64,000 nucleotides of DNA from Dasypus novemcinctus (GCF_030445035.2 NC_080680.1:45893212-45957211), one strand, 5' to 3'; shown: positions 32,716 through 44,290, numbered from the stretch's first letter. Notes: generated by a model from the sequence alone, not told the origin. Program-made: numbers and translations.

Positions 32716-33075
32716 GCATTAACTATGTGCCAGATACAGTACACATATGATTTCATTTAATCCTCAATCTTGGGTTGCCAGATTTAGAAAGTTAAAATAC
32801 AGGACACACAATTAAATTTGAATTTCAGATAAATACATTTTTAGTCTAAGTATAGTAAATGTTTCAGATAAGCCATAAATAATGTTCAGTGTAGGTATTG
32901 CCCAAATATTTCAGATAAACAATGAATAATTGCATTTGGCACATACTTATACTGAAAAATTATTTGTTGTTTATCTGAAATTCTAATTTAACTGGGGGTT
33001 CTGTATTTTATCCAACAACCTTATATCAATCCTATGAAATAGTATAATTATTATATTTCAAATGTACATATTACA
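32716..33075. repeat. Local duplication, copy B
   Basis: Partner of 31,390-31,745. The inverted-repeat DNA element is more complete here: it keeps 'TACTGAAAAATTATTTG' in the right arm, missing from copy A, while copy A keeps a few bases that are lost here. Confidence 0.82.
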
Positions 33076-33790
33076 CACACATACACATATACATAGGTGT
33101 TATATATTATATATTATGTGTATAGTTTTATATATCTATAATACACAGAGATTCAATTTTGGTTGGTGCAATGAGAGATCACCCATTCCTTCTATGGGCT
33201 CTGTAAAGGAGGAAGTGTTAAATCTAGAGACAGAATGAGAAAGTCAGATATTTTTCCTGGTTTTCATTGACGTGTTATTATTATTTAAAAAGTAATTCAT
33301 TTCTCAGAACAAATTAGGCCCAAATTCAAATACTAAACATAAAAATATGTGGTAAAACCAAATATAATTAACTTTGGAATCAGTCATTTGGGAAGACTGA
33401 CAATATCAGTCCCTTCTTTCAGTGCAAATTATCTAGAGATGGGAAAGTAAATATGCAAATGCTTGTAAATCCTTTGGAGTTGATGAGATTTCAGGGTCCA
33501 GGAGCCAAACCTCCAATTGCTTCATTTTCACCAGATGTGACAGTTGACTTGTTTTCTACTCCTTCAGTAGACCTTGAAATTAACGTGACTGTTTGCTTCA
33601 CTTCAGGGTACACCATCCCTTCCCGTTTGCAATTTCAGCACCACTCAGGGAATAAACTGTGTTAGTTCACTGTGGCTATGGTGATGACAGAGGCAATTTT
33701 AATTCTCTTTTTGCTCTTGGAGAAAAGATGTCACTTTGTTTTGCAAAATATGGATAGAAAGTAAGGCCAATATTTAATATACATCATGTT
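33076..33790. other. Unassigned sequence with AT-rich microsatellite
   Basis: 33,074-33,150 is an (AT)n/(CA)n-rich tract. The rest shows no recognised element. Confidence 0.45.
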
Positions 33791-33799
33791 ACATTGCAA

Positions 33800-33848
33800 G
33801 GGTGTGTGTATGTATGTGCACATGAAGAGTGTGTGTGTGTGTGTGTTC
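33800..33848 (+). repeat. (GT)n microsatellite
   Basis: Interrupted GTGT/GTAT repeats ending in a pure GT run at 33,829-33,846. Confidence 0.9.
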
Positions 33849-33884
33849 TAGCACAGATACCAAGCCAAAAGAGAGGTCTGCATT

Positions 33885-34045
33885 GCAGGAAGGCTGTGGA
33901 AGAGGCCTGGTTTCCAGTCTCAGCCCTGCAAGTTTGTAGCTGTGTGACTTTCCACAGGTCCCTAACTCTTTCTGAGCATCATCTTCTCTATCCACCAGGA
34001 CAGCAATATCTGCCCTACTTCATAAGAGTACTCTGGGATAACTTT
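33885..34045 (+). repeat. MIR SINE relic
   Basis: 'TTTGTAGCTGTGTGACTTTC' and 'CTAACTCTTTCTGAGCATCA' match the MIR tRNA/core junction in plus orientation. Confidence 0.75.
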
Positions 34046-34257
34046 TCAAATCTAGATGGCATCTTACCTGTATTAAATTTTATCATGATTGATTCAAAGC
34101 AAAATGAGTTCAGAAAGAAAAAGTGCAAACTTCAAAACCTTCCTGTCCATCTGGGAAGTCTGCGAATAAGAGAGTTCACGCTTAAACACAATGTTTTTCA
34201 AAGCACCAAAGGAGGGGAGAACAAAAAATCTGAGTTGAAGACATGTTTCTACTGGTG

Positions 34258-34440
34258 CATCTCATCTTCCATGTGATCAGAAGCACCTGAGGGACCTGGT
34301 AAACAAGCACAGTTCCAGCCTGTCACTAGAGATTATGAGTCAGTAGAACCAGGAGTTGGCCCAGGAATCTGCATGTTTAACAAGTTGCCCCAGTGACAGA
34401 GAAGTAGGTGGACCCTTGACCACAGTTTGAGGAACATTGG
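34258..34440 (+). mobile_element. MER5-type hAT relic
   Basis: 'TGATCAGAAGCACCTGAGGG', 'GGAATCTGCATGTTTAACAA' and 'CACAGTTTGAGGAACATTGG' follow the MER5A order on the plus strand. Confidence 0.75.
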
Positions 34441-34870
34441 TCTTCACCAATCAAACACAAGCAGATAATTAAGATTTTAAAAGAAAGCCAAGTAAAAAGA
34501 GAAATGGGCGGAAGGCAGAATGTGAACTTAATGCAGTGTAAGTTCTGATAAAGGAAAGACAAGCCCCTCCTAAGAGCAGGGTGAGGGGACAAGGAGACCC
34601 AGCAACATCTGAAGCCTCAAAATGTTTTCAAGGCCAATGTACAAAAGACATTGGCCACGACGATGGAGGAAACAGACAAGCCCAAGTGCCAAAGAGGCCT
34701 TATGAAAATGGAAGAAATTCGTGGGAGCACAACAGATAAGGCCACAGACAGCATTCTCGGGATGGTAGAAATTCTGGGGTTAACAAAGGTCAGAGAGATT
34801 TAGGAAAAGCATTTGTCAGAGGAGAAACCTGACTCATCTCAAAGAAGAGAGAACACTGAGCGAGAAAACA
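34441..34870. other. Unassigned non-coding sequence
   Basis: Nothing recognised. Confidence 0.4.
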
Positions 34871-34879
34871 GTAAAAATG

Positions 34880-35165
34880 TGAGCATCCTTACATTTATAA
34901 GGAATTGATATAAAAAAATCCATGAAAATTTTGTTGGTGGGGAAATCAATAACATGAAAATATATGTAAGAAAGTACAGAATTTCTGTTTGGCGTTATGA
35001 AAAAGTTTTGTAACAGCTCATGGTGATGGTAGCCCAACATTATAAATGATAAGAGAGTACTCTGCTAAATATAATTGTAAATGTAATTAATGCTACTGAA
35101 TTGTACACTTAAAAATGGTTAAAATGGTAATCTTATATATATGTTACCACAGTAAAATTTTAAAA
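34880..35165 (+). repeat. Old L1 3'-end relic
   Basis: 'AGAATTTCTGTTTGGCGTTA', 'AATGTAATTAATGCTACTGA', 'TACACTTAAAAATGGTTAAA' and 'TATATATATGTTACCACAGT' are the post-ORF2 words of eutherian-age L1 elements. Confidence 0.82.
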
Positions 35166-35224
35166 TAAAATACAAGAATTTTAGGATAAGAGATGAGAAG
35201 TTGCTTTGAAAAGTATGAACAATG

Positions 35225-35372
35225 AATGGCAGTCTTTACTTGTAGTATTTCCTGTGACTGTCAAATTCATTCACTGTCTGCCTGGCCTGGAAACTAGTTA
35301 AGGAGAGTTGTATAGCATTCTCTTTGGATCCCCAGTGCCTACCACAGTTCCTGGCATATAATATGCACTAAA
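35225..35372 (+). repeat. L2 LINE 3'-end relic
   Basis: 'GGATCCCCAGTGCCTACCAC' then 'AGTTCCTGGCATATAATATG', the most conserved stretch of the L2 3' end. Confidence 0.8.
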
Positions 35373-35375
35373 GGA

Positions 35376-35793
35376 GGGAAGCAGATTTGGCTCAATGGAT
35401 AGAGCATCTGCCTACCACATGGGAGGTCCAGGGTTCAAACCCAGGGCCTTCTGACCCATGTGATGAGCTGGCCCAGCACAGTGCTGATGTATGCAAGGAG
35501 TGCCGTGCCACACAGGGGTGTCCCCCGTGTAGGGGAGCACCATGCTCAAGGACTGTGCCCTGTAAGGAGAGCCACCCCATGTGAAAAAACTGCAGCCTGC
35601 CCAGGAGTGGCACCGCACACACGGAGAGCTGACACAGCAAGATGACACAACAAAAAGAGACACAGATTCCTGGTGCCGCTGACAAGAATATAAGTGGACA
35701 CAGAAGAACACACAGTGAATGGACACAGAGAGCAGACAATGGCAGGGAGGAGAGTGTAAGGGGAGAGAAATAAAAAATAAATCTTTAAAAAAT
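35376..35793 (+). mobile_element. DAS-III SINE
   Basis: Head 'GGGAAGCAGATTTGGCTCAA', 'AGGGTTCAAACCCAGGG', complete body, A-rich tail. Perfect 15-bp duplication ATATGCACTAAAGGA at 35,361-35,375 and 35,794-35,808. It inserted into the L2 end. Confidence 0.95.
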
Positions 35794-35811
35794 ATATGCA
35801 CTAAAGGAACA

Positions 35812-35880
35812 GGATGGATGGATGGGTGGATTGGTGGGTAGATGGTCAGATAGATTTATGGGTGGATAGGTAAGTTGGGT
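35812..35880 (+). repeat. Degenerate (GGAT)n microsatellite
   Basis: Imperfect GGATGGAT / GGTGGAT / AGATAGAT units over about 65 bases. Confidence 0.85.
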
Positions 35881-36385
35881 TAACATGGAAAAAGCCCAAG
35901 GGGGGAGTTTCATGTCCACATAGTATCACCAAAAGCCACAGGCTTCATTCTTTACTTTTCTTGGCCTGAACTGCTAAGTGCCTGTCACAGGACTAAGGCA
36001 TATTTTAGTACTAATACCAGCCAGCAGTCATGCATGAACTTCTGATGGAGGTGTTTGTCTTCCTGAAGGAAGTAAATCGTGACTCATTTGACTTGGTGTA
36101 CCAGTTTTCTACCTGTTGTCCCTCAGCTCCACACCTACTCTTCTCTCTGTTCTTTATTGCTGGGCTGGTCATCCACAAACTACATTTCCCAGACTCCCTT
36201 ACTTGCTTTCTTTCCATTAAACTCTGGCAGGAGGGAGCAATGGTGAGGTTTCAGAAGGTAGAATGAGGGAGAGTTATTTCTTTCTCATGCTTGTTCGTGG
36301 TATTTCTGGAAGTAGCTCCATCGCAAGCTTCTGTTGTAACTACCTCTCTTGGTGGTCTTGTAACTGAGAGTTAAGGATTAGCAAA
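35881..36385. other. Unassigned non-coding sequence
   Basis: No element named. Frames of up to 78 codons overlap on both strands and lack known domains. Confidence 0.4.
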
Positions 36386-36389
36386 TGAT

Positions 36390-36790
36390 TATGATTAGCG
36401 AATCATTATACAGACTTTTAAAATTATCCAGTATATTATAGAATAGCCAAAAGTTAAGACCTGAAATTACTGAAACTAGCCTAGACAACCTCACCCTTTG
36501 TTTATGGTCATTTCAAACTAGGACCTGCTATTGTGATGATTATTCCAGATTGATCTTACCTTTGTTTATGGTTATTTCTATAGAAATGGTAACTGTTCCA
36601 CCCTTCCCTGTGTGAATTCCACAAAAACCCTAAACTCCTCAAACTTGGGAAGACAGACTTTTAGGTCCTTAGGCCAACTGAGCTTCTTGCTATGCACTAA
36701 CAGATAAAACTCTTTCTCACTTTGAAACCCCAGTGTCTCAGGAACTGGTTTTCCGTGCTTAAGGCAAGGACCTGCTTTGGTTTGGTATCA
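36390..36790 (+). repeat. Probable gammaretrovirus-like (ERV1) solo LTR
   Basis: Contains two 'TTTGTTTATGGT' words and, near the end, an AATAAA-like 'GATAAAACTC' followed by a C/T-rich R-U5-like region ('TTTGAAACCCCAGTGTCTCA') and a terminal GGTATCA. Related 'TTTGTTTATAGTTACTTC' and 'TTTGTCTATGGTTATTTC' words occur at 43,060-43,120. Ends and family are uncertain. Confidence 0.4.
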
Positions 36791-38158
36791 CCCTCCTTGG
36801 CCGTTCTGGCACTGGCTGGCTGGAACCCCAGGAGCCTGCTCCTGGACTTCAAAAATGCTTCCTCTTCCCTTTTATTCCTCCAGCCCTAGAGATGGTAGGT
36901 GCTTCCTACCTTTTTTGTTCCTCAAGCTCTCTTGCTTTCTTCCTCTTTAGCTTTTCTATCCCTTTCCACACCTGAAAGACCAATTACCTGCATCAAACTC
37001 CCTCTAGTTGAAACATCTAGGGTGGTTTCTGTGTTTCTGACCAGACCCCAACAGACACACTTGGCAAAATCAGGGGAAATGCAATGATTGCACTGCAGAG
37101 CAAAAGCACAAGTTGGAGAACATTTCCTTTATGCCAGAAAAATTCAGAATAGAAACTGAAATTAGATTAGTGAATTGGGTCATTACTAAATACTATATAT
37201 AGAAGATAAAGTGCCTTTCCCCTGTCCTGGAATATCTTCCTGCTTATTTGTCTTTATTATTATTGTTATCTTTAAACCTCTGCTTTTTTTACACAGACCT
37301 GCAAGAATCTCCTCCTCTCTCCAATTCCCTTGGCCAAACTTGATCTTGCTTACCCTGAACTCCTATGGTTCTTTGATTCTCTCATTTCTCAAGTACTTCT
37401 CCAGGTATGTTATCAATCAGTCTTTCCCCAGATCCCTCCCAAACCCAAGTGACACAAAAATCCTCAGCAAAATATATACAGATGCCAGGACCTCACATCC
37501 CTTCTAACTTCCTGAATCAGACTTTCTAGAGTGAGGTAAGGTAGAGAAGGTATATGTATGGTTTTAAAATTCCAAAGAAGATAAACCCCTCATACTTAGG
37601 GTCTTCCCATTTCTTTTCTAGCTTTCTCTGTGTACAAAACAGTTAAAAAATCTGTCAGTTTTTCCAGGGAATGGAATGAGTGAGGATTCCCAGGAACACC
37701 AGGTGGTGTCACTACTACCTAATTAATATTTCTGGCCTGGTGAAAAGCCTCTCACCAAGCAAACTTGGCCTTCCCGGGATTCACGGATGCTGTACTTTAA
37801 TCCACCTTCCCATTTGCCTTTCTCCCTAAGAGGGAGTTGCAAAAAATTAGAAAGCAAAACTTACACAGTGCAAATAACTCAGCTTCTTTCAGGATAAATG
37901 ATGGCATGTCCTGAGATTACTAGGTTTCGTGTAAGGAAGCAGTAGATTGAAATCTCAGGCTTGGAGGAAAGCATGAGGTTTCATTGAACTAGGTTCTTAA
38001 TTTTGGAATTCCAAAGAGCAAGTTTAAGACACAAGTGCTTAATGGGATTGCAAGGAAAAACCCAGGTTGCTTTTGCATTTACCTTTTGCAATCCCATTAA
38101 TTTTTCAATAACATTTAGAGTTAACTATTTGAAACTTTAATTTTCCTTTTACATCTAC
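36791..38158. other. Unassigned non-coding sequence
   Basis: No gene or repeat that I can defend. Parts near 37,210-37,500 are C/T-rich and may be a degraded LINE. Confidence 0.4.
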
Positions 38159-38172
38159 CCCTTTATCATTAT

Positions 38173-38250
38173 TTTTTATATCTCTTTTGTCTTTATTTTT
38201 TTAATATTACATTCAAAAAATATGAGATCCCCATATACCCTCCACCCCCT
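38173..38250 (-). mobile_element. 78-bp L1 3'-end insertion (extreme 5' truncation)
   Basis: Reverse complement of the xenarthran L1 3' tip ('ACATTCAAAAAATATGAGAT' then 'CCCCATATACCCTCCACCCC'), equivalent to 15,570-15,640. Flanking 14-mers CCTTTATCATTATT (38,159-38,172) and CCTTTATCTTTATT (38,251-38,264) differ at one base. Confidence 0.8.
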
Positions 38251-38264
38251 CCTTTATCTTTATT

Positions 38265-40180
38265 AACTTAAATTATTCCTGATTTCTGGATGAGCAACCA
38301 AATTCAGGTTTACCATGAATTATTTATTGTTTTATTTCTAAGGTGACAGAACCCTTCCCTCTGGCAGAAGCTGTTTACTTAGTACTTGGAATCACTAACA
38401 GGTTGAGAGCAGCATGTGTTCCAAAAGCAATTTGCATACAAGCTCAGATCTGACTATATTTAATATTTCTGAATTCCAAATCTCTTGTTGTACTAAAAAT
38501 GCAGTAAGATAGGTTGAAAGGAAATGAAATCCAAGTTTATGGATTCAAAGGGGCTGTCAAGGGTCATCTGGTCTATAACTCTCCTTAGGAACTTACTCTC
38601 CTTTTGAGTAGCTGCCTCCAGGAAAAAATGGCTTTCCTGGGTAATCAGTCTATTCTTTAGTATTGATTAATAACAAACTCATTCTGTGTTAAGAAACTTA
38701 AATTTCAATTAATGGGGAGGGACTGAATGATAAATCGATCTCCAGTAGAAAGGGTTCCCCTCCTTATCTAGAATAAAGACCTTTGTTAGACCTTGAATTC
38801 CCAGTAATTTCCAGATTCTTCTTCCATAATACTTACTCCCCGAAATAACCATATACTACCCCCATTGTCCAGTGAGCAGCCAGCCCCTACTCACTTACTC
38901 TTCACATTAATCCGCTGGAGGAGTTGGTGTGTCGTTGGTTGCTGATCAGTTATTTTGCCTATAGGCCATCAAACTACTCCCATTTGTTGCCCCACTTGGT
39001 ACTGAGGAAGCTGTGGCCTTGGTGGGTTCACAGGTTAATGCCCAGCACTCTGTTCGAATATCGAGTCAATAATATTTGTAAATTTTTCTCCCACTCACTC
39101 TATGGAACCCACACTTGCAGTGAGCCGCTGAACCTTGATGCCCCTTGGGTTTCAGTCAACAAGAGCTCTTTGGAAATGATAGTGGTGCTGCCAGAAAAAA
39201 GAAAAGTCAAAACAGAAACTCCTTTTTAGGCAATTATCTTCAATTAGCCAGGATTTGTCTTCAGTGGAAAAGAACTTTGAGGACACTCCAAAGGATAGTA
39301 AAGTTCATTGTCTAAGTTGTTAACATCAACTTTGTATTCTTTAACAAGGGATTGCCAAAGGCATTCGGCTGCTTTCTTTGTTGTTGGTGTTAATTCCTTT
39401 AAAACAAAGGAAACTGCCATTTCTTCCCTGGACAACAAGCTGCCACACACGGCCTCACCTCCTAACCTTATTGTGGTCTCACAGCTTTCAGTAAGTCCAA
39501 GGACTAGGAAATACACTGCCTTTCCTTTTGTGAGCTTCCTGACACCAGCTGGTTCCTACCCACAAGAATTGTATATCCGTCTTCCCCTCCCCACCACCTC
39601 CAGCTCACCCACCCCATGCTCACCCACTCATCCTCCAGCTCCCCGAACCCTGGTGTCCAGAGCATAGCAGATAAAAGGCTTTCCCTTCCTTGATACCCAG
39701 GTTGGGAACCTGATCCCAGTAGAAATGCTGTTATACCACTTTGGGTCACAAATGTCATTGTCATGATTTCAACTCACCTGTCAGCATCACCCCAATTCAC
39801 CATGTTGCCCTGCAGAGAACCGGAAACCAAGGATGGATGTCTAAGCCTTTGAGAAGTTACTTGTAGAATGACAAACATCTAAATAAAGAAAAATTTCCTG
39901 ACACACCTTAGGGCCAGTTTAATGTGCCAGTGAAGTGACAGCAGCTAGGATATCCTTTGCTGCGGTTTGACCGCAAAACTGTTTCTGCAACTTTTGCATT
40001 TCCTGTACTTCAGTCTCTCCTCAGCTTCTCGCTGCAAACAAATATTTCAGAGATTTCCCAAACCCCAAAAATATCTCATATGCATTACCAAAGCAAGAGT
40101 ACTCCAGCCAACTGAGGACCAATGCCTGACTCAGCTTGAACTTTGATAGAATGATCCAACAGTGGCTGAATCTCAATCAT
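38265..40180. other. Unassigned non-coding sequence
   Basis: Almost 2 kb without a recognised element. Frames at 38,924-39,229 and 39,308-39,667 show no domain that I know and no conserved splice context. This is one of the longest stretches without visible repeats. Confidence 0.4.
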
Positions 40181-40184
40181 GGAC

Positions 40185-40398
40185 TGGATGTTTTATATGC
40201 ATGAGCTCATTTAACCAGTATGGCAACCCTGAGTCATAGATATTATTTATTATTCATTTTTTAGATGATATCACAGGCACTAGGAGAAGTTCAGGAGTTG
40301 CCCAAGTTGCACATCTAATAAGGGGTAGAGTTGCGATTTGAACTTAAGATTTGTTCCAAACTCTATGCTCTTTGTCACTGTGCTCCTCTGCCTCCCTT
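40185..40398 (-). repeat. MIR SINE relic
   Basis: 'TATGCATGAGCTCATTTAAC', 'TTGCCCAAGTTGCACATCTA' and 'GGGTAGAGTTGCGATTTGAA' are reverse-complement MIR words in the right order. Confidence 0.75.
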
Positions 40399-40639
40399 GA
40401 GGTTGCTCACTCATGGTGTCTCTTTCCCTTCAAGGAAGCCCTGAATGTCCCTCTTGTACAAATGCTGGGGATGTCACGGCCCATGGCCCATAGCCCAGAG
40501 GCCTTACCTGGGCTGGAGATCCCACAGGGTATCAACAGCTGCTCAAACTTAAAAAGCCCATGTTTGTGAAACACAGTCTTTAGAGTTTGCATTTATAGAA
40601 ACCTTTCAGATCCTGAACTATTCAAAAGTTTGCAGTTCA

Positions 40640-40709
40640 AGAGAAAGATCTAAATCAGAAATAACCAGTGGAATAGAAAAGTTTTTGAAATGGACGGTGT
40701 TGGTCATAG
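40640..40709 (+). repeat. Old L1 3' end, left half (split by provirus)
   Basis: 'GAAAAGTTTTTGAAATGGAC' then 'GGTGTTGGTCATAG' continues at 47,876 with 'ATAGCACGACCTTGTGAATG' and 'TAATTAATACTACTGAACTG' once the provirus is removed. It rebuilds the same L1 3' words seen at 34.9-35.1 kb. Confidence 0.8.
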
Positions 40710-41192
40710 TGATGTGAGCTATGGGTGGGAGACTTTTTGCCTCTTCAGAGATAACCTTAACCTAAGCTGTCTGCCCTGACTTGTGGGTGTGGAATGGTAA
40801 GAGGCTGCAGTCCTGCCCTTGGTGACCATGGCAACGACTCCAGTCCCAGGAAACAGTTTAATAATGCAAACTCTATAAACTTTAAATATTCAGGGAAAAT
40901 GCAAACCAAGTGTGCTAAAAGCTTATCTAGAAAGTATTAAGTCCATGCTAAAAGCTTACCTAGGATGTGAAGATATATGCAAATTCAAGCCTATTGAGAA
41001 CTGAAACAAAAGGACCATTTGGCCTTTCCTCTCTGTATAAAAGGGACTCAAAAATCTTGTTCAGGGCTTGAGTTTGAAACAGAAAGCTCCTGAGTCCGGC
41101 CGGCTGTCAATAAACCATTTTTCCTTCTCAAAATCATTCCTGAGCCCTGGCCTTTCTATACACAAATAATTGAACCTCTCTCAAATTCTACA
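40710..41192 (+). repeat. 5' LTR of provirus A
   Basis: 483 bp from TGATGTGAGC to AATTCTACA. TATAAAA at 41,036-41,042 and AATAAA at 41,109-41,114 give a plausible promoter and polyadenylation signal. My hand alignment to the 3' LTR counts about 35 substitutions (mostly transitions) and one single-base indel, close to 7% divergence, so the insertion is old. Confidence 0.92.
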
Positions 41193-41198
41193 ACATTT

Positions 41199-41218
41199 TG
41201 GGGGGGCTCTCCTGGGAT
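41199..41218 (+). promoter_or_regulatory. Primer-binding site, tRNA-Pro type
   Basis: TGGGGGGGCTCTCCTGGGAT lies six bases after the LTR end and resembles the site complementary to the 3' end of proline tRNA used by gammaretroviruses, with extra Gs and one or two changes. Confidence 0.75.
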
Positions 41219-43179
41219 TGCAAATCAGAGACGGTAGCATTTTGCTGCCCCTTCCAAATCCCCAAGGAAGCCAGGAGGACTTGGGTGAACCCCAAATCTG
41301 GGTGCCCCTGGATTAAGTTTAATCCAGAAAAGATGTGGGCTCCACCAGAATCTTCCTGATGAAAATCGAGGGCAATGGAAGGTCTGAAGAGAAAGATTCT
41401 GGGAACAAAAAAGAACTCCGAACATGGAAGAAGGTAAGACTCCCCGGGTGAACACAGTCTGGAAAGCCTTAGCTTTAATTGCTAGGAGGGGGAGGCTGAT
41501 CACCTCCCGAGAGAACCCTAGTAGCCCCAGAAAATTGAGGGGAAGCCATTCTCTCTAGGTCTGGAAAAAGGAGAAAAACCGGGAAAAAGCCTGGTGTTTT
41601 GGGTTTGTCTAACTGCATGTTAGAATCTGGTACTGGTCTTATAGCCACTGAAGGAATGGAGGCTTGATTTTAATAGGAAAGGCTATTTATAGGTTCGAGT
41701 CCTGATGTCCTGGAAATTGGTTTGGATTTTTTAAAAAACTTGGTTACAGGAAAATGGATCAGCTTTTCTAGTGAAGCTTCATCTGGGTGTAAAGTTAAAC
41801 ACTGAAAAATGTATAGCTGGAATCTTTTGTTATGGTGCTGAATTGCAAATGAATTGTCTTTATACCAGATATTAATGTTAAGTGTTCTCTCTAAGGTTTG
41901 TGATGGCTGTGGGGGCAGCCAAGCTGGAAAAAATATATATATAGAACTTGTGGGTCAGATTAGTGACCTTTGTGCTTCTGTCTGTGTCAGCTCAATGCTA
42001 GTGTTGGAGTTGTAAGGTTATGGAAAGTAGAATTTAGTTGAGCTGGAACCCTCCCTTGCCTTTGGCAAGGGGGTGAATTGATTATGGGGCAAAACTGCAG
42101 AGTCTGGATGTTTGCACATGCTCTGCTGCCTTGTCTCCAGTCTGCCCCTTTGCCGGGGCTTGGAGGCCATCTGTGTCTGTGCCATGCACCCGAGTTTGTT
42201 GGGGCTGCCCCAGTCAGGGTGGCTGGGTCCCTGGGAGGGGTGCTGAATTTGAGTAAGTTCTGTTTGCCCATTTTGGCAGAAAGCTGGAAAGGGGGGAGCG
42301 GCTTGCCCCTTTCCAGTGAGTTCACACCTTCTATTCATAAGCTGCATTCCTATTTGATTGTTGTGCATCCAACTGCCTGGAAGGGGGAAGGTAAAGGGGA
42401 TGAAAAGCAGAATCAAAATAAATGCAGTAAAGTTCCCTCCCTAGGGCATCAAAGCCCTGAATACATTTGCATTCTGCCCAGGTTCTTTGAATCTCTCTCT
42501 GTAAGACTATAGAAATACTTTGAAATGTTTTAGAACAGTAAAGTTGTCTGCAGAAAGGAGGCTATCACTTGAAACAATAGACCTCTAATCACTTGATAGC
42601 CTTTTCAATGGTCTGACTGGGAACTTCAAGGTTGTGAGACTACAGAGAAAAAAGAAAAAGAAAGGAATGAAATGCCACTTTGAAATCTGTTTGGCTTTTG
42701 TCAGTTGCTGGTGCCTAAGAATTTACAGTAAAAAGGTAAAAACTTAGTTTAAAATGAATCTTTAAATGCCAATACTCTCTTGCTATTGAATTCATTGCAT
42801 AACTTGCAGATAAGAATTTGTTCCATTACTAAGAAAAGGCAGGACTTCAAAGAATTGTTACTAATAAAATTCTTGTAGCTTAATTAATAAAGGTATCCAA
42901 TTCACCTTAAGGTTAAAACAATTAATAAAAACTGTAAGAGTGAAGATCATTTATAAATGCATTTATATTATAAAACTGGAAAAATAATAACTGAAATTAT
43001 AACTGGGTGAATTTAGCCTGAAACTATTATTGTAAGTGTAAATTCTAAACTAACCTTTCCTTTGTTTATAGTTACTTCAAGCCTAACCTCACCCCTTGCC
43101 TTTGTCTATGGTTATTTCATAATAGCTTCTGCCCCTATAGTCCAGAAAAGAGTTAGGACATCCCTGTCTCCTGTCCTGG
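41219..43179 (+). other. Leader / internal region of provirus A, non-coding
   Basis: From 41,219 to about 42,450 the sequence is nearly the same as 62,779-64,000 in provirus B, so it is a genuine family feature. There is a splice-donor-like 'GAAGAAGGTAAGACT' at about 41,424-41,438 in A and 62,986-63,000 in B. Overlapping antisense and sense frames (42,018-42,512) are not consistently preserved in B, so I do not call a gene. Confidence 0.65.
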
Positions 43180-43587
43180 TATTAGTAACCCTGATTTCTC
43201 TCATGAATCCAAGTGTAAACTAAATTTCTGCCTGGTGGAATTCTTAGCCCTTAGGGTTAAAATTTTATTATCTCCAAGGACTGGGAAAAAAGGGGGGGGG
43301 GGGTGGAGTCTCTTGCCTAAACTGTCAGTGTTCCTAAGAGTGGCAATTCATGAGAGAAACCAGTTTGTCTCCCTGAGGTTTCCATATTAGTAACCCTGAT
43401 TTCTCTCATGAATCCAAGTGTAAACTAAATTTCTGCCTGGTGGAATTCTTAGCCCTTAGAGTTAAAGTTTTATTATCTCCAAGGACTGGGAAAAAAAAAG
43501 GGGGGGTGGAGTCTCTTGCCTTAACTGTCAGTGTTCCTAAGAGTGGCAATTCATGAGAGAAACCAGTTTGTCTCCCTGAGGTTTCCA
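43180..43587 (+). repeat. Tandem duplication (205 + 203 bp) inside provirus A
   Basis: Units 43,180-43,384 and 43,385-43,587 both run from 'TATTAGTAACCCTGATTTCT' to 'CCCTGAGGTTTCCA'. Only a handful of base changes and G/A-run length differences separate them. Each has a homopolymeric G run next to an A run. Confidence 0.93.
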
Positions 43588-43859
43588 ATAGCCTCAGCAA
43601 ATATACATAAAATTAATCTTGTTGCTTATCAAAATTCCACTAAATTAAAGGTAAAATATAAAGTTCTGAAACAAAAGAGAATTGTGTTAAAACATTGGGA
43701 ACATTTTGGTTACAAGCCATTAGTTAAGAAACAAAATTCTTGTGTAAAACTGCATGATCATAGTGTAAAACTGCACACTCATAGTGCAAATTAAGAAAAG
43801 TTTCAGGAGTCTTTGAAATGTTTTGCAGTCACACTTATTTTGTAAAAAATGGAAGTTTT

Positions 43860-44215
43860 AAGTAACTAAAGTTATGTTTTTGTGTCAAACTATTCATGTC
43901 TGCCTATTTGCTCAAATTGTTGAGGTTAAATATGCAGTTATATAAGTAATATATATTTCTGGAAGCCAAATTAAGCTAAGCAGTATATAAAAAATGCAAA
44001 TTATAAGTAATATCAATGAGTTGTGTTTCTGTGTCTAACTCTATTAGTGTCTGCCCATTTGCTCAGTGTATGTCTTCATACATCAGGATGATAATATCAA
44101 ATTAACAAGTGAAAATTCCTAAAAAAGTTCTATTCAAATTGTTAAAAATTAAATATGCAGTTATATATGTAAATAAGTATTCTTGGAGTCCAAATTAAAC
44201 TAAGCAAGATGGAAA
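43860..44215 (+). repeat. Diverged tandem repeat inside provirus A
   Basis: 'GTGTCAAACTATTCATGTCT' (about 43,881) and 'GTGTCTAACTCTATTAGTGT' (about 44,031), then 'TTAAATATGCAGTTATATAA' (43,925) and 'TTAAATATGCAGTTATATAT' (44,147), with linked downstream words. It is an older duplication of roughly 150-220 bp than the one at 43.2 kb. Confidence 0.7.
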
Positions 44216-44290
44216 AGTCATATAAAACTCTAATTATAGGAACTATTGGGAGAGGGCCTCCTCTTTGCAAGAGCTTTGAGGGCAGAACTA

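Noticed and set aside
33794..34276. 160-codon plus-strand frame
   Set aside because: It runs through a GT microsatellite, a MIR relic and part of a hAT relic, so it is a chance frame.
36390..36790. Possible cellular gene promoter with AATAAA-like end
   Set aside because: The layout fits a solo retroviral LTR better, and no transcript-like exon follows.
39308..39667. 119-codon plus-strand frame with an overlapping 90-codon minus frame
   Set aside because: No known domain, biased Ser/Pro content and both strands open. Treated as chance.
42018..42512. Overlapping 132-codon (minus) and 144-codon (plus) frames in the provirus leader
   Set aside because: The plus frame is not kept in provirus B and the minus frame is broken into shifted pieces there. 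No retroviral domain in either.
43180..44215. Repeats suggestive of a CRISPR-like array
   Set aside because: Two-copy tandem duplications of ~200 bp in a mammalian ERV, with no short direct repeats and regular unique spacers.
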